Source of the DNA: Myxococcales bacterium
GTDB lineage: Bacteria > Myxococcota_A > UBA796 > GCA-2862545
Reading direction: 5' to 3'
NCBI GenBank assembly: GCA_019634415.1
Contig: JAHQVJ010000078.1
Span: 1 to 35,613, forward strand
DNA: 35,613 nt
The translations under genes and the position numbers were made by a program. The notes under the pieces are model-generated. The model worked only from the letters and a program-made list of their open reading frames with translations, was not told the origin of the DNA and did no database searches. Positions 1 to 7,588 of this stretch are shown here, piece by piece (position 1 is the first letter of the stretch; the number at the start of each line of letters is the position of its first letter).

Positions 1-54
1 AACACGAGAGGTTCCGCCGAGCTTCAGCCTTCCGGCTCGCCTTCCGTGACGTAG
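1..54 (+). other. possible 3' tail of an upstream gene
   Basis: Two plus-strand frames are open from the window edge, one ending at a TGA at 47-49 and one at a TAG at 52-54. Either could be the last codons of a gene lying mostly outside the window. The segment is too short to choose a frame or name a product. The palindromic repeat starts four bases after the TAG, which would suit a position just downstream of a gene. Confidence 0.2.
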
Positions 55-57
55 ACT

Positions 58-92
58 CATCGCGGCAATCAACTCCGTTGATCGTCGCGATC
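58..92. repeat. imperfect palindromic repeat, copy 1
   Basis: A 35-base element made of a 15-base left arm, a 3-base loop (TCC) and a right arm GTTGATCGTCGCGAT. The arms pair with two mismatches, one of which is G:U-compatible in RNA. A near-identical copy lies 140 bases downstream. There is no T-run after it, so it is not a textbook intrinsic terminator. It resembles a REP-type extragenic palindrome. Confidence 0.6.
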
Positions 93-197
93 GAGCGGAG
101 CGCGCCTGATCCGGGGTTGCAGTGGGACTGGAACGAGCGAGCCTGCGAGCGAGTGCAGGGAGTGCTGCAAGTCCAGGCGCGGAGCGGCAACCTGTAG

Positions 198-232
198 CAT
201 CGCGACAATCAACCCCGTTGATCGTCGCGATC
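198..232. repeat. imperfect palindromic repeat, copy 2
   Basis: The second copy differs from copy 1 at two of 35 positions. The arms (ATCGCGACAATCAAC and GTTGATCGTCGCGAT around a CCC loop) pair with one mismatch. Both copies are preceded closely by GTAG. This copy ends about 50 bases before the start of the first lipoprotein gene, so it could lie in that gene's leader. The stretch between the two copies is rich in GAGCG-type words and shows no convincing coding frame. Confidence 0.6.
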
Positions 233-283
233 AGAGGCCGATCCAGACCCGCGCACCTCCACATTCCCATGCGGAGGTGCTCC

Positions 284-778
284 GTGAAGCACGTGTGGTG
301 GATGACCTTGGTGGTGGCGTGTGTCCCTCGCAACGAGAACCGGCTGATTGCCGAGACCGAGGTCTTGGTGGCCGCAGATCTCCATCGCGCCCTCGAAGGG
401 CCTGCGATGCTCCGCGCAGGCATCACCGCGGTGAACGAAGACAGCGGCCCGCTGACTCAGCTGCTGGAGGACGTCGCCGTGGTGTGTCCCGAAGACGAGG
501 GACCCATCGTGTGGGCCGGTCGGCTGACACGGGAGGCCATCACCATCGGTCGTAGGGAGGCAGGGTTGGGACCTTGCCTCCCCGAGCCCATGGCGGTGGC
601 AGCGGAGCTCGTGCCCCTGTCCGAGGAGGCATGTCCCGCGGACGTGGCGGAGGGGCGCGACGCCGTGGACGAGCCGTCCATCGCCATCACCTTCGACTGG
701 ACCTTCCCTCGGTCGCGCCTCTGCATCACCGAACCCGTCGAGGTCGAGCTCCTGCTCGACAGTCCTGCCGGCACGTAG
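284..778 (+). CDS. small predicted lipoprotein of unknown function
   Basis: This 164-residue protein has a very short signal sequence (VKHVWWMTLVVAC) with a lipobox-like VVAC at residues 10-13, so it is probably a lipid-anchored envelope protein. The GTG start at 284 is chosen because GGAGG lies at 273-277, six bases upstream; an in-frame ATG at 269 would precede the ribosome-binding site. The mature part is acidic and contains several Cys residues, which may form disulphides. No family is recognised. It ends 133 bases before the annotated start of the M16 gene and need not be co-transcribed with it. Confidence 0.7.
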   Translation: MKHVWWMTLVVACVPRNENRLIAETEVLVAADLHRALEGPAMLRAGITAVNEDSGPLTQLLEDVAVVCPEDEGPIVWAGRLTREAITIGRREAGLGPCLPEPMAVAAELVPLSEEACPADVAEGRDAVDEPSIAITFDWTFPRSRLCITEPVEVELLLDSPAGT

Positions 779-808
779 CGCCCGGCTCGTCTGGCCGAGC
801 GACAACGC

Positions 809-837
809 GTGACACAGGCTGACCGCGCTCGTATTGC
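809..837 (+). promoter_or_regulatory. candidate sigma70-type promoter for the M16 gene pair
   Basis: GTGACA at 809-814 matches the -35 consensus in five of six positions. A 17-base spacer leads to TATTGC at 832-837, which matches the -10 consensus in three of six. Transcription would begin near 844, upstream of both candidate start codons of the first M16 gene. The match is by eye only and the -10 box is weak. Confidence 0.3.
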
Positions 838-911
838 CTCTTCGGTAGTCTCCCTCGGAACCAGGAGACCCGCTGATACCCGATGCTCCCGAGGAAGCCC
901 CGACCGAGCAG

Positions 912-2723
912 GTGGACCCGTTTGCGGACTGGCAATCCACCGCCGCGGCGTCCGGAGCGCGGATCTGGTCGAAGGCGTTGCCTGGGGAGCGAGTGCGGAT
1001 CTCGGTCTACGTGCCCGTGGGCCGGGGTCACGATCCCGACGGCCTAGCCGGGCTGACCCATCTGACGGAGCACGTCCTGCTCTCCCTCCTACCCGACGTC
1101 TCCGAAGAGGAGCTCCTGCGACAGGTGTGGAGTCGGGGGGGCGGCAGGAACGGACATACCTTCGTGGACCACACCCGCTACTACCTCGAGGTGCCCGTCA
1201 GCGAGGCCTCGTTCGCCGCGAGCTTCCTCGCCGACATCGTCACGCTGCCTCGTGCCTTTCCCGCCGAGCGCGTCGATGAGGATCGGCGCGAGGTGATCCG
1301 GGAGCACGACCTGCTGCCGCCAGCGCTGCCCGGGGCAGGCGTCCTCTCCTCGAGTCCGATCTCCTATTGGGAGCAGGAGCTCGGCCTGCCCGAGCGCCTC
1401 CGCGACCGCGCCAGTGACTGGCAGTCGCTGCATCGGATCACACCCGACGACGTCCAGCGCTGGTGGGAGCAGTGGTACGGCCCACAGAACCTCACGTTCA
1501 GCGTCGTGGGTGGTGGAGATGTGGATGCCCTGGTGAGGCAGCTCGTCGCCCGCCTCGACACGATCCCGAGGCGCGGAGAGAGGCACGGAAACGTGGTGCC
1601 GGCGGACCCGTCACCCGAGGTGTCCAGGAGGACCTACCTCGGCGATGCGACCCATGGTCGGATTCGCCTGCGCTGGCGGGTGCCGCACCTCGGCCCCGAC
1701 GACGTGGCGCCGTTCCTGCTGACGCATCGCCTCATGGTGCGTCGCGTCATCGAGGCGCTGCGCTACGACGACAAGCTTGCCTATGGGGTCGATGGGAACA
1801 TCGAAGTGAGCTGGGGCCACGCGACGCTCGAGGTGTCGGCCGAGGTACCGGCTCACGCCATGGATGCAGCCCACAGACGCATGCTGGCCATCTACGACGA
1901 GCTGCGGTCGCCGTCGGACGAGTGGGACCGTGCGCAGTCGGTGCGCTTCGAACGGGAGCGGGACGAGGAGCTCACGCGGCTCTTGGCTGCCCACCAGCTG
2001 CCGGGCGCGTTCTACCGGGACTCCTGGACTGTCGTGTTCCTGTCGGAGGCCTTCGAGGGAATGCCATCCGTCTCCGAGCAGTGGGCTGAGATCTCCGGAC
2101 CGCAGCTCGCTCGATGGATCGACGATCGCGTGCAGCCGCACGGACGCTCCGAGGTGACGGACCTGCCGCTGCCCGAGCAGATGCCACTGCTCGCACTGGC
2201 GCTTGCGGGGCTGCCGTTCTTCGTGGCTTGGCTGTGGGGTGGGCGCGCCGTGGATCTGACGAGACTTCGCTCTGTGCAGCGCCTTCGCTCGCCGGTCATT
2301 GGGGTCGCGGGGTGCCTCGTGGGCGTCATGACAGGCATCCTCGCGCTGCCGCTGACGTGGACCCACGACGGAGCAGGACCCCTGTGGATCGTGGCTCTCG
2401 CGGCCTGCTGGGTCGGTCTGCTCTGTGTGGTGTGGATGCTCCCGGCCAGGGTGCTCCTGCTCGAGCACGAGCTGCGCATCGAGACCTTCGGGCCATGGTC
2501 GTGGAGCTGGCCGCTGGAGCAGGTGCGGGACGCTCGCGTGGGTCGCCTGCACGAGCTGTGGAGATCACGCCACATCGCCGTACCGTTCAGCCCCGTCTTC
2601 CGGAGCGGCGTGGCCGTCGAGCTCAGGAGCGGCATGGTCCTGTTCGTGCACACCGCCGCGGACGGCGATCTGGTCCGTCAGATCCGGCAGCTGCAGGAGG
2701 CCGAGTGTTCCTCCAGTGGATGA
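912..2723 (+). CDS. M16-family zinc metallopeptidase (intact HxxEH) with C-terminal membrane and PH-like module
   Basis: This 603-residue protein begins with an M16 (pitrilysin/processing-peptidase) domain. The inverted zinc motif HLTEH is at residues 50-54, and Glu131 lies 77 residues after His54, the spacing of the third zinc ligand in insulysin-type enzymes. The substrate-binding half continues to about residue 410. Three hydrophobic segments follow at about 420-440, 460-482 and 490-512. A soluble tail of about 85 residues (LLLEHELRIETFGPWSW and onward) resembles bacterial PH-like domains. The basic loop between the first two segments argues that the tail is cytoplasmic and the peptidase is outside, yet no signal peptide is visible. 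The GTG at 912 has a poor ribosome-binding site; a CTG at 873 with AGGAG five bases upstream would add 13 residues. The next gene is a degenerate paralogue overlapping by 19 bases. Confidence 0.8.
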   Translation: MDPFADWQSTAAASGARIWSKALPGERVRISVYVPVGRGHDPDGLAGLTHLTEHVLLSLLPDVSEEELLRQVWSRGGGRNGHTFVDHTRYYLEVPVSEASFAASFLADIVTLPRAFPAERVDEDRREVIREHDLLPPALPGAGVLSSSPISYWEQELGLPERLRDRASDWQSLHRITPDDVQRWWEQWYGPQNLTFSVVGGGDVDALVRQLVARLDTIPRRGERHGNVVPADPSPEVSRRTYLGDATHGRIRLRWRVPHLGPDDVAPFLLTHRLMVRRVIEALRYDDKLAYGVDGNIEVSWGHATLEVSAEVPAHAMDAAHRRMLAIYDELRSPSDEWDRAQSVRFERERDEELTRLLAAHQLPGAFYRDSWTVVFLSEAFEGMPSVSEQWAEISGPQLARWIDDRVQPHGRSEVTDLPLPEQMPLLALALAGLPFFVAWLWGGRAVDLTRLRSVQRLRSPVIGVAGCLVGVMTGILALPLTWTHDGAGPLWIVALAACWVGLLCVVWMLPARVLLLEHELRIETFGPWSWSWPLEQVRDARVGRLHELWRSRHIAVPFSPVFRSGVAVELRSGMVLFVHTAADGDLVRQIRQLQEAECSSSG

Positions 2724-4627
2724 TCTGGGGCGCTGCAGCCGCCGCACCCCTCGACGCCGATGATCCGTTCTCGGGATGGCACGCAGAGGAGCTGCCATCG
2801 GGGGCCCGGATCTGGATCAAGCCGATGGCAGCAGAGCAGGACGTGCGCGTCACGGCGTGGTGGTCCGTTGGCTCCATCGTCGAGCCAGCAGGCTTGGCCG
2901 GGCTCTCGCACCTGACGGAGTGGCTGCTTCGTACCACCGCGTCCGAGCACACCGAAGCGGAGCTGCGCGCTCGGATCGACGGCATGGGAGGGAGCGTCGG
3001 CGGCAGCGTGGAGAGGGGATTGATCAGCTCGTGGGTACAGGTGCCCAGCGACGAGATGGACTACGCCCTGAGTCGGCTCGTGGAGCAGGCCCTGACCCCG
3101 CGTACCCTCACGGTGGAGCAGGTGGTGCAGGGGCGCCGCGCACTCGCGATGCACCGACGCTTCGACGCGTCGAGACGGGCGTCCATGGTGCGCTGGTGGG
3201 AATCCCTCACTCCGGAGCCGCCGACGTGGCTCCAGCTGGATCTCGGCCTGCCGCAGTCGATCGTCGTTGCCACGGCTCCGAGCCCAGCGTCGCTGGCGCG
3301 AGTCGAGCCTGGCGATGTGGAGCGGTTCCAGCAGCGTTGGCTCGGGCCACAGAACCTGACCCTCACGGTGGTGGGAGGTCTGCGGCTCGAAGAGCTGCGC
3401 CCTGTTCTGAAGGAGCGTCTCGCCTCGCTGGCTCCCCACGGTGAGCTCGCCGATCGGGAGCCCGCCCCATGGTCGAATCGAGGGGTGGTCCGGCGCTTCA
3501 CGTTCGAGGAGCGTGCCGATGCGCTGGTCCGGGTTCGCTGGCGCATTCCCGCCCTCGACGAGCGAGACTACGTGCGGGCGCTGATCCTGCGCAACGCCCT
3601 GAACAATGGGGCCTACGATGCCCTGCGGGTGCGCAGGAAGCTCGCCTACGGGACGCGCACGAGGATGACGCTGGCGTTGGGTCACGCGTTGATCTCGGTG
3701 TCTGCCGAGGTCCCCCCGGCTCGGGCCATCGAGACTCGGCAGGTCCTTGTCGACCTGTTCGAGGAGCTTCGTGCCGGCTCGATGTCGGAGGACGCGTGGA
3801 TCGAGACCCGAGAGCGGGCGATTCAACCCCTGCTGCTCACCAACCGGCACCTGAACAAGCTGGCGACGATGCGCGCGCCAGGGCTTCCGCAGGTGTTTCC
3901 GCGGTTCCCGCCCTTGGCAGAGCTGGGGCGCTCCGTGCAGCGTCAGGAGCTGGCGGCCTGGGTGGAGGAGCGGGTGGCTCCCTTCGGCCGCACAGAGCAC
4001 ATCGTGCGCCCCCGCGAGGTCGCGGCTCCGCTGGTGCGCTGGAGCGGCTGGCTCGTCGTGGGCCTGTCGTTCGCGTGGCTGATGCGCCCTGGTCCCTCGT
4101 GGTCGAAGACGACGGGGCCTCGGTATCTCGGCTCCCTGAGGTGGATGCCTGCGATGCTTCCCTGGCTGGCGGCTGGACTCGTCGGGGTGGTCCTGGCGAC
4201 GGCCTGGTGCGGACACTGGCTACACGAACAAGCCCGGGCACTCGACAGCCACGCCGCTCAGGCGCTCCTGTCGAGCCTGCCCGGTTGGGCGCTGGCCCTG
4301 ATCGTGGTGGCGGGCGTGTCGCGGGTGCCCCGCACGGTCCTCCTCTTCGAGGACGAGCTCCGCATCGCGACGCTGGGGGCCTCGTCGTGGTCGTGGTCGT
4401 GGCGCGAGGTCGGTGAGCCCCGGCGTGGCTGGGCCCTGACGGGGATCGCCGGGGCGGCGGCGTGGCCGAGCCCTCCCTTCCTCTTCCGGCGTGGGGTCGT
4501 GTTGGTCCTCGGGCGCCGGCGTGTGCTGCTGTCCACCAGCGACGACGTCGAGCTCATCGAGATGATCCGCCGCCAACGCGCGGCAGCATCGGACCGCTCA
4601 GTTGGATCGGGCCACGACGACGTGTAG
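2705..4627 (+). CDS. catalytically degenerate M16-family paralogue with C-terminal membrane and PH-like module
   Basis: This 640-residue protein has the same layout as its upstream neighbour: an M16 fold, three hydrophobic segments (about residues 443-460, 480-505 and 525-545) and a PH-like tail containing LLFEDELRIATLG. The zinc motif is HLTEW at residues 69-73: the second zinc His is Trp, and the downstream Glu helix is not recognisable. It is therefore predicted to be the inactive partner of a heterodimer, as in mitochondrial processing peptidase and paired bacterial M16 proteins. The GTG at 2705 is preferred because AGGAGG ends four bases upstream; the ATG at 2720 overlaps the previous stop as ATGA. 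A short hydrophobic N-terminus ending in five Ala may be a signal sequence. The 3' end overlaps the convergent hydrolase gene by 30 bases. Confidence 0.8.
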   Translation: MFLQWMIWGAAAAAPLDADDPFSGWHAEELPSGARIWIKPMAAEQDVRVTAWWSVGSIVEPAGLAGLSHLTEWLLRTTASEHTEAELRARIDGMGGSVGGSVERGLISSWVQVPSDEMDYALSRLVEQALTPRTLTVEQVVQGRRALAMHRRFDASRRASMVRWWESLTPEPPTWLQLDLGLPQSIVVATAPSPASLARVEPGDVERFQQRWLGPQNLTLTVVGGLRLEELRPVLKERLASLAPHGELADREPAPWSNRGVVRRFTFEERADALVRVRWRIPALDERDYVRALILRNALNNGAYDALRVRRKLAYGTRTRMTLALGHALISVSAEVPPARAIETRQVLVDLFEELRAGSMSEDAWIETRERAIQPLLLTNRHLNKLATMRAPGLPQVFPRFPPLAELGRSVQRQELAAWVEERVAPFGRTEHIVRPREVAAPLVRWSGWLVVGLSFAWLMRPGPSWSKTTGPRYLGSLRWMPAMLPWLAAGLVGVVLATAWCGHWLHEQARALDSHAAQALLSSLPGWALALIVVAGVSRVPRTVLLFEDELRIATLGASSWSWSWREVGEPRRGWALTGIAGAAAWPSPPFLFRRGVVLVLGRRRVLLSTSDDVELIEMIRRQRAAASDRSVGSGHDDV

Positions 4628-5839
4628 CTCTGGGGCGTCGAGCTCGGCCGGATCCAGCGCTGCTGCTGCGGCGGCGTCGTCGGACAACTCTTGGCGCAGG
4701 AAGGCCGTGGTGACGTGGTGGATCACGGCGTGGGCTGCGTCTTTGTCCCAGGCGGGATCGGCGCAGAAGAGGTCGGCGTAGCCCTTGGGTAGTGCGGCCG
4801 TCCACGGCATGTTGTCGCAGTGCGTGATGGGGAGCATGTGCTCGCCGCCCTCGAGCCCCACCAGGCCGCGCCAGGTGCTTCCGACGCCGTCGAAGGCCTG
4901 GTCTGCGCCCCAGGTCCACGGCGTGCCGGTGTCGGCGGTGCCGCCGATCATCAAGGCGGGCACGCGCACGGAGGCCAGGCCCTCGTCGCCGAACAGGTAG
5001 GCGTCGCCGGCGATGGGCACGATGGCGTCCACGCGATCGTCTTCGAGCGATGGCCACAGGCCCGTCGGCACGTCGTCCAGGCCCAGCGCGTCGGCCAGAT
5101 CGGCCTCGCCCGCCAGGAACGGATCGCAGAAGAAGGCACCGATGAAGGGATCCGTGACGGTCTCGCAGCGACGAGCGAGGGCGCCGGTGTCGATGCGGGC
5201 GCCGGCCGCTGCGAGGGCGGTGTAGCCACCATAGGAGTGACCCACCACCGCCACGCGCTCGGTGTCGGTGACGGTCGCCAGGGGACCGTCGGCGGCGAAG
5301 TCGAGGGTGTCGGAGACGTCGAGCGGCCGGGTCGCAGACGCGGCGACCACGTCGAGCTGCCAGTCCAGCTCCACATGCTCGGGCGCGAGCACCACGAACC
5401 CCCGTGACGCCAGGTGCTCGGCGAGATCCAGGTACCACTCCGGGTTGCCGCTGAATCCATGGGACAGGACGACCAAGGGAAAGGGGCCAGGGAGGGGCTC
5501 GGCGTCGAGGTGGGCCGCACCGAAGAAGGGCATGGGATCGGATGGGAAGCCCAGCAGCTGCAGGGACACGAGGTAGTCGATCTCGCCCAGCCCTTCCGCG
5601 TCCGCGGGGTACCACGCCTTCACGATGAGTTCGTCGCTGCCGTCGCGGGCGACGCTGTGGACGGAGTGTCCCACCGCCAGCTCCCCGCGAGCGGCGTAGT
5701 CGCCTGGCTTTGTAGGGATCGGTGTGGAGGTCGTGGGAGCGGTTGTGGTCGGGGTGGTGTCGATGGGGCTCGCGGGGGCCGGGCAGCCGGCCAGGGCGGC
5801 ACAGATCCCGAGCGGGATGAGTGAATAACGCAGGTACAT
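4598..5839 (-). CDS. alpha/beta-hydrolase lipoprotein (PAF-acetylhydrolase/dienelactone-hydrolase-like)
   Basis: This 413-residue protein starts with a lipoprotein signal peptide (lipobox LAGC, Cys19) and a Thr/Pro-rich linker, so it is anchored in the envelope. The hydrolase core has an oxyanion-type HGFSGN segment, a nucleophile elbow GHSYGG with Ser202, and a C-terminal GGEHMLP segment supplying the likely catalytic His. The pattern fits the family that includes platelet-activating-factor acetylhydrolase and related esterases; the substrate cannot be told from sequence. The ATG at 5839 has GGAAGG about five bases upstream. The gene is convergent with the second M16 gene and divergent from the ClpP-like gene. 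Confidence 0.85.
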   Translation of the reverse strand: MYLRYSLIPLGICAALAGCPAPASPIDTTPTTTAPTTSTPIPTKPGDYAARGELAVGHSVHSVARDGSDELIVKAWYPADAEGLGEIDYLVSLQLLGFPSDPMPFFGAAHLDAEPLPGPFPLVVLSHGFSGNPEWYLDLAEHLASRGFVVLAPEHVELDWQLDVVAASATRPLDVSDTLDFAADGPLATVTDTERVAVVGHSYGGYTALAAAGARIDTGALARRCETVTDPFIGAFFCDPFLAGEADLADALGLDDVPTGLWPSLEDDRVDAIVPIAGDAYLFGDEGLASVRVPALMIGGTADTGTPWTWGADQAFDGVGSTWRGLVGLEGGEHMLPITHCDNMPWTAALPKGYADLFCADPAWDKDAAHAVIHHVTTAFLRQELSDDAAAAAALDPAELDAPELHVVVARSN

Positions 5840-5844
5840 GGTTG

Positions 5845-5873
5845 CCTTCCGATGGTGGGTTCGTGTCGGAAGG
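5845..5873 (-). promoter_or_regulatory. 8-bp perfect inverted repeat covering the hydrolase ribosome-binding site
   Basis: CCTTCCGA at 5845-5852 and TCGGAAGG at 5866-5873 are perfect inverted repeats around a 13-base loop. On the minus strand the downstream arm includes the GGAAGG ribosome-binding site of the hydrolase gene. It could act as a hairpin that hides the site or as an operator for a dimeric regulator. No experimental or comparative support is available here. Confidence 0.3.
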
Positions 5874-6028
5874 TAGCGGCGCCGTGTGGCGCTTCCCACG
5901 GTCGATTCCGTTCGGGCGCTGTGCAGATCCGCATGGCCCCCCGTGGTGTCGAGACACTGCGGGGAAAGGTCGAGCACGCCTGAAGGTTTTCGACGATAGA
6001 GGCTCGGTGTACTCACGCGGAGACCGGC
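5874..6028. other. intergenic region between divergent hydrolase and ClpP-like genes
   Basis: This spacer must hold promoters for both flanking genes. No convincing -35/-10 pair was found on either strand. A more A/T-rich patch (AGGTTTTCGACGATAGAGG, about 5983-6001) is the best place for a plus-strand -10 region. GCGGAG at 6018-6023 is the ribosome-binding site of the ClpP-like gene. Confidence 0.3.
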
Positions 6029-6661
6029 ATGTCCGACGAAGAGGAAGAAGAGAGCACCCCCACCACCGCAGCGCCTTCTCCGTTCACCCCCATCGATCAG
6101 CTGCTGTTCGAGTCGCGCACGGTGTTCATCAGTGGCCAGGTGAACCACGAGCTCGCGCAGAAGGTGAACCGGCAGCTGCTCGCCCTGGAGCGGGCGGATC
6201 CCGACAAGCCCATCGTGCTGTGGATCGACTCCCCTGGTGGCGCCGTGTACTCGGGCTTCGCCATCTACGACACGGCTCAATTCGTGTCGGCGCCCATCGT
6301 GACGGTGGTGGCAGGCATGGCCTGGTCCATGGGATCGGTGATCTCGCTGTGCGCGGAGCCCGAGTTCCGGGTGGCGCTGCCCAACGCGAAGCTGCTCATC
6401 CACCAGCCCCTGATCAGTGGCACCCTGCGCGGATCAGCGGCAGATCTGGCCATCCATGCAGCCGATATCGTGGCGCTGAAGAAGAAGATGCACCGCCTGT
6501 ACGCCGAGCGCACGGGAGGCAGTGTCGAGCGCTTCGAGGAGCTCATGGACCGCGATCGGTGGGTCGAGGTGGACGAGGCCATCGAGCTGGGTCTGCTCTC
6601 GAAGATCGTGCACGCTCGTCGCGAGCTGGACGAGCTGCTGAACCGAGCCCTGGAGAGCTAG
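6029..6661 (+). CDS. ClpP-family serine protease subunit
   Basis: This 210-residue protein is the proteolytic subunit type of the Clp protease, which forms a cytoplasmic barrel that degrades proteins fed to it by Clp ATPases. The catalytic triad is visible: Ser100 in GMAWSMGS, His125 in LLIHQPL, and Asp176 in DRDRW. The Ser-His spacing of 25 is the same as in E. coli ClpP; the His-Asp spacing is two longer. The N-terminus carries a short acidic stretch (MSDEEEEES) not seen in standard ClpP. No clpX, clpA or tig lies nearby, so this is probably an extra, stand-alone ClpP paralogue rather than the housekeeping clpP-clpX locus. The 3' end overlaps the convergent MYG1 gene by four bases. Confidence 0.88.
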   Translation: MSDEEEEESTPTTAAPSPFTPIDQLLFESRTVFISGQVNHELAQKVNRQLLALERADPDKPIVLWIDSPGGAVYSGFAIYDTAQFVSAPIVTVVAGMAWSMGSVISLCAEPEFRVALPNAKLLIHQPLISGTLRGSAADLAIHAADIVALKKKMHRLYAERTGGSVERFEELMDRDRWVEVDEAIELGLLSKIVHARRELDELLNRALES

Positions 6662-7533
6662 CTCGCGCGGCGGTGCAGGTCGTACTTCTCGATGGCTTGC
6701 ACCGCGCCCTCGCGCGTGCGGAACACGGCGATGAAGCGGTTCTTGTGGCAGAACACGCTGCCTGAGATGCCGGTGACCGCCTCCAGCTCGTCGTCCGTCA
6801 GCCCCGCCCAGGATTCGGGGAGCGGGCGCTTCTGGCCGAAGTCTCCGAGCTTGGGGGGGATGGCCACGATGCGCCAGCTGCCGTCCGTGGCGGGGTGGAT
6901 CACGTAGTCGGTGGGGTGCGTCTCACCACCGTTGGCGAAGTACACGGACTTCCAGGGCAGGTACTCGGGAAGCTCGATCACGCGCGTGCCCGACTCGGCA
7001 GCGCTGGCCATCGCCTGGCCGACCACGCGCTCGGCCTCGAGGATCCGCTCGTGCTCGCTCACCAACCCCGCGAGCCAGTGCTTGCCGAGCTCGGCGGCTC
7101 GCTCGAAGGCAGCGTCGAAGTCCTCGTGGCTGCGGCAGGGGTGGTTGAAGGCCTCCACGATGCGCGGAAAGCAGGGCACGTCGGGCTTCGGTGCCACCCG
7201 CCCGTTGTCCACGTCGTCGACGTAGCTCACCAGGCCCGCTCGCAGCTTGTGGAACAGGGCCTCGCTCACGTGGCCCTGCTCGGTGAGCCATGCCAGCACC
7301 ATGCCCGCCGACGACAGCGGGCCCGTGTAGGAGGCCTGGTGGTGATCGAACCGTCCCGCACCGGGATCGTAGATGGCTCCCACGTCCACCACCATGTCGG
7401 CCTCGTCGAGCACGGCAGCGTCGCGGGTGCGCACCACTGCCGCCTCGGAATCGAGGAACGTCCGGATGAGGGACACGGCCAACACGTCGTCGGCGTGGAA
7501 CGGACCGCTGTGGGTGGCGACCCGGACGGGCAT
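6658..7533 (-). CDS. MYG1 family protein (DHH-like, UPF0160)
   Basis: This 291-residue protein matches the MYG1 family, whose eukaryotic member is described as a 3'-5' RNA exonuclease related to DHH phosphoesterases. The signature THSGPFHADDVLA is at residues 7-19, and the metal-binding segment VDVGAIYDPGAGRFDHHQ lies at about 54-71, with the DHH triad near its end. Length is typical for the bacterial family. The ATG at 7533 is supported by GGAGGT a few bases upstream; a longer reading upstream has no such support. It lies 55 bases downstream of the calcium-motif lipoprotein gene on the same strand. Confidence 0.85.
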   Translation of the reverse strand: MPVRVATHSGPFHADDVLAVSLIRTFLDSEAAVVRTRDAAVLDEADMVVDVGAIYDPGAGRFDHHQASYTGPLSSAGMVLAWLTEQGHVSEALFHKLRAGLVSYVDDVDNGRVAPKPDVPCFPRIVEAFNHPCRSHEDFDAAFERAAELGKHWLAGLVSEHERILEAERVVGQAMASAAESGTRVIELPEYLPWKSVYFANGGETHPTDYVIHPATDGSWRIVAIPPKLGDFGQKRPLPESWAGLTDDELEAVTGISGSVFCHKNRFIAVFRTREGAVQAIEKYDLHRRAS

Positions 7534-7588
7534 CGGACCTCCAGTCAGTACGGGTAACGGATGTACGTGCCGGAGGACCGAGTCCTGC

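Noticed and set aside
209..940. Long minus-strand open frame opposite the first lipoprotein
   Set aside because: Its composition (His/Arg/Gly-rich) is that of an antisense shadow, and the plus-strand frame has a lipobox and a good ribosome-binding site.
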